Positions 6,184 to 7,373 of a DNA stretch of 7,373 nucleotides are shown here, one piece after another. Below the pieces are notes generated by a model that had not been told where the DNA came from, ran no database searches, and was given only the letters and a program-made list of their open reading frames with translations. The stretch spans positions 1-7,373 of the forward strand of contig PXAI01000155.1 in the NCBI GenBank assembly GCA_003567135.1, given 5' to 3'. Numbering within the stretch: position 1 is the first letter of the stretch; each line of letters starts with the position of its first letter. The stretch is from Balneolia bacterium. Lineage in GTDB: Bacteria > Bacteroidota > Rhodothermia > Balneolales > Cyclonatronaceae. A program made the translations under genes and the position numbers.

Positions 6184-7218
6184 TTATTCGATAATGTTCA
6201 CTTCGGGCGTCAGCGAAATTCCAAACCGCTGACTCACCGAAGATTTTATCTCCATGGCAAAATCATAGATTTCGCGTCCGGTAGCGCCGCCGTAATTGAT
6301 AATGACCAGCGCCTGTTTATGCCAGGTTCCCGCATTTTGCGACCGCTTTCCTTTCCAGCCGCACTTTTCGATCAGCCATCCGGCGGGCACTTTTGTGAAT
6401 CCTTCACCGGCCGGATATCCGGGAGCTTCGGGGAATTCTTTGAGGATATTCTGATAGACTTCATCAGGGACAACCGGATTCTTAAAAAAACTGCCGGCAT
6501 TCCCCGTTTCTTTGGGATCAGGAAGCTTGCTTCTGCGAATGGCAATCACGGCGTCGGAAACATCCTTCACGCTTAGTTTATTTTCGGGGATGTCCATTTC
6601 ATCCAGCGTTTCCTGTATTGCGCCGTAGCTGATGTTGAATTCCGGTTTTTTGGAGAGGCGCAGCGTGATGGATGTGATCGCATAAATCCCTTTCAGCTCA
6701 TGTTTGAAAACGCTTTGGCGATAGCCGAAATCGCAATCTTCTGATCTGAACGTATCTGTCTTTCCGGTGTTCAGGTTAACGGCTTCCAGTTCTTCGAATA
6801 CCTGCTCAAGCTCAACGCCGTACGCTCCGATATTCTGCATCGGTGCAGCACCGCAGGAGCCGGGAATCAGCGAAAGGTTCTCAATGCCGCCGAGGTTTCG
6901 GCTGATTGCGTAGTTAACCAAATCATGCCAGACCACTCCGGCTCCGGCTTTGATAAAAACGGAATCAGCATTTTCGCTGATCTGCCGGATTCCCTGAATA
7001 TCCATTTTCAGAACAATCCCGGAAGGAGAGTTGAGAAACAAAACGTTGCTCCCTCCGCCAAGAATAAAAACGTTTTCCGGAGAAATACTTCCTGATTTTA
7101 CGTACCCGGAGAGCTCGTCGGCGCCGTTCACATCTAAGTATTTGTCGGCTGATACCGAAATTCCGAATGTATTCAGCCTCTTAAGGTCGATGTTTTGTTT
7201 GATATCTGGGGGTTCCAA
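6184..7218 (-). CDS. murB: UDP-N-acetylenolpyruvoylglucosamine reductase, type I (E. coli-like MurB)
   Basis: MurB uses NADPH and FAD to reduce UDP-GlcNAc-enolpyruvate to UDP-MurNAc, the second committed step of peptidoglycan synthesis in the cytoplasm. The 344 aa match the E. coli-type length (342 aa). Motifs seen: LKRLNTFGI (12-20); GGGSNVL (54-60), FAD binding; SLIPGSCGAAPMQNIGAYG (116-134); DFGYRQSVFK (163-172) with the catalytic Arg167; GNAGSFFKNPVV (239-250) with the proton-donating Ser243; and LTPEVNII (336-343) with Glu339. Pairs C-terminal to the GNAGSFFKNP block (AGWLIEKCGWKG, HKQALVIIN) are also standard. The first codon is TTG (bases 7218-7216). Reading stays open upstream to a TAA at 7326-7324, but I find no ATG, GTG or TTG there and no ATG early inside, so TTG is the only canonical start that keeps the conserved N-terminus. 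No Shine-Dalgarno sequence precedes it, only a T-rich run. It converges on the peptidase gene with 9 nt between stops and no clear terminator. Confidence 0.96.
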   Translation of the reverse strand: MEPPDIKQNIDLKRLNTFGISVSADKYLDVNGADELSGYVKSGSISPENVFILGGGSNVLFLNSPSGIVLKMDIQGIRQISENADSVFIKAGAGVVWHDLVNYAISRNLGGIENLSLIPGSCGAAPMQNIGAYGVELEQVFEELEAVNLNTGKTDTFRSEDCDFGYRQSVFKHELKGIYAITSITLRLSKKPEFNISYGAIQETLDEMDIPENKLSVKDVSDAVIAIRRSKLPDPKETGNAGSFFKNPVVPDEVYQNILKEFPEAPGYPAGEGFTKVPAGWLIEKCGWKGKRSQNAGTWHKQALVIINYGGATGREIYDFAMEIKSSVSQRFGISLTPEVNIIE

Positions 7219-7295
7219 AGAAAAAAATGAATTAAAAATTGCCGTTTGCGGGTCAATATAAAGGCTTTTTATGAGCGCAGAAAAAAAAGTTGAAA

Positions 7296-7332
7296 ATAAT
7301 ATAATATCTAAGTTAGAAATGTGTTATATTAT
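7296..7332. promoter_or_regulatory. Nested AT-rich palindromes in the divergent intergenic region
   Basis: ATAATATAA (7296-7304) is an exact inverted repeat of TTATATTAT (7324-7332). Within the 19-nt interval sits a second perfect palindrome, TCTAA-G-TTAGA (7307-7317). The element lies between murB (minus strand) and a probable plus-strand gene starting near 7355, where a shared operator would be expected. The DNA here is very AT-rich, which raises the chance of accidental symmetry. The repeats are seen; the operator role is inferred. Confidence 0.35.
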
Positions 7333-7354
7333 GAGTGAAATAAGACAGTAACAA

Positions 7355-7373
7355 ATGAGTATTGATTGGTTGA
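7355..7373 (+). CDS. Possible start of a plus-strand gene, cut by the right window edge (product unknown)
   Basis: ATG at 7355 opens a frame reading MSIDWL up to the window end, too short to identify. It is preceded three bases earlier by the end of a six-codon open frame (ATG 7331 to TAA 7349-7351, MSEIRQ), which could be a leader peptide or coincidence. The position, after AT-rich DNA divergent from murB, is right for a gene start, but only six codons are visible. Treat this as a pointer, not an annotation of function. Confidence 0.3.

Noticed and set aside
6170..6188. Shared bidirectional terminator between the M14 gene and murB
   Set aside because: AATAACA can pair with TGTTTTATT only with a two-base bulge and a 3-nt loop. 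The stem is weak and AT-rich and overlaps both stop codons, so it is not listed as a feature.
7355..7373. Start of an ATP synthase b-like subunit (MSIDW opening)
   Set aside because: Some alternative F-type ATPase subunits begin this way, but six residues cannot support an assignment.
1..7373. A new defence, mobile or biosynthetic system
   Set aside because: All six large genes have recognisable housekeeping or envelope families, with no recombinase, toxin-antitoxin pair, nuclease, repeat array or biosynthetic core enzyme. The composition looks even along the window apart from AT-rich gaps.

Overview
The window reads as ordinary chromosomal DNA from a member of the Bacteroidota/Rhodothermota/Balneolota group. 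Four signs point there. The secreted peptidase at 4210-6174 ends in a type IX secretion (T9SS) sorting domain with the YPNPFNPTT motif common in Balneolota, Rhodothermota and Ignavibacteria. A DUF3078-like outer-membrane protein is present. A promoter-like element matches the Bacteroidota TTG/TAnnTTTG pattern. None of the six gene starts inside the window has a clear Shine-Dalgarno sequence. Genus cannot be fixed from the sequence alone. I see no mobile element, CRISPR array, tRNA, rRNA or phage gene.

Layout. 1-588 (+): C-terminal part of glycine dehydrogenase (gcvP), cut by the left edge, with a hairpin over its stop codon. A consensus-like promoter at 667-696 precedes a probable two-gene unit: a small membrane-anchored protein with a fibronectin-III-like fold (714-1148) and a PyrR-type phosphoribosyltransferase (1184-1696), 35 nt apart. 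A 140-nt AT-rich gap with dyad and direct repeats leads to the DUF3078-like barrel protein (1837-2718), closed by a strong intrinsic terminator (2742-2780). A PLP-dependent group II decarboxylase-family enzyme (2802-4157) starts 21 nt after that terminator. It is followed after 52 nt by a secreted M14 zinc carboxypeptidase with a T9SS tail (4210-6174). murB (6184-7218) lies on the minus strand, convergent with the peptidase with 9 nt between the stops. Positions 7219-7373 form an AT-rich divergent intergenic region with a nested palindrome and the likely start of another plus-strand gene. No gap without a gene exceeds 155 nt.

The genes do not form one pathway. They cover one-carbon/glycine metabolism (GcvP), nucleotide salvage or regulation (PyrR-like), the cell envelope (DUF3078 protein, anchored Fn3-like protein, MurB), amino-acid-derived decarboxylation (PLP enzyme) and extracellular peptide degradation (M14 peptidase). 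I find no strong case for a new multi-gene system. The better leads are the PyrR homologue with altered RNA-binding and loop regions, its pairing with an anchored Fn3-like protein, the terminator pressed against the PLP-enzyme start, the unknown substrate of that enzyme, and two operator-like palindromes in intergenic DNA.
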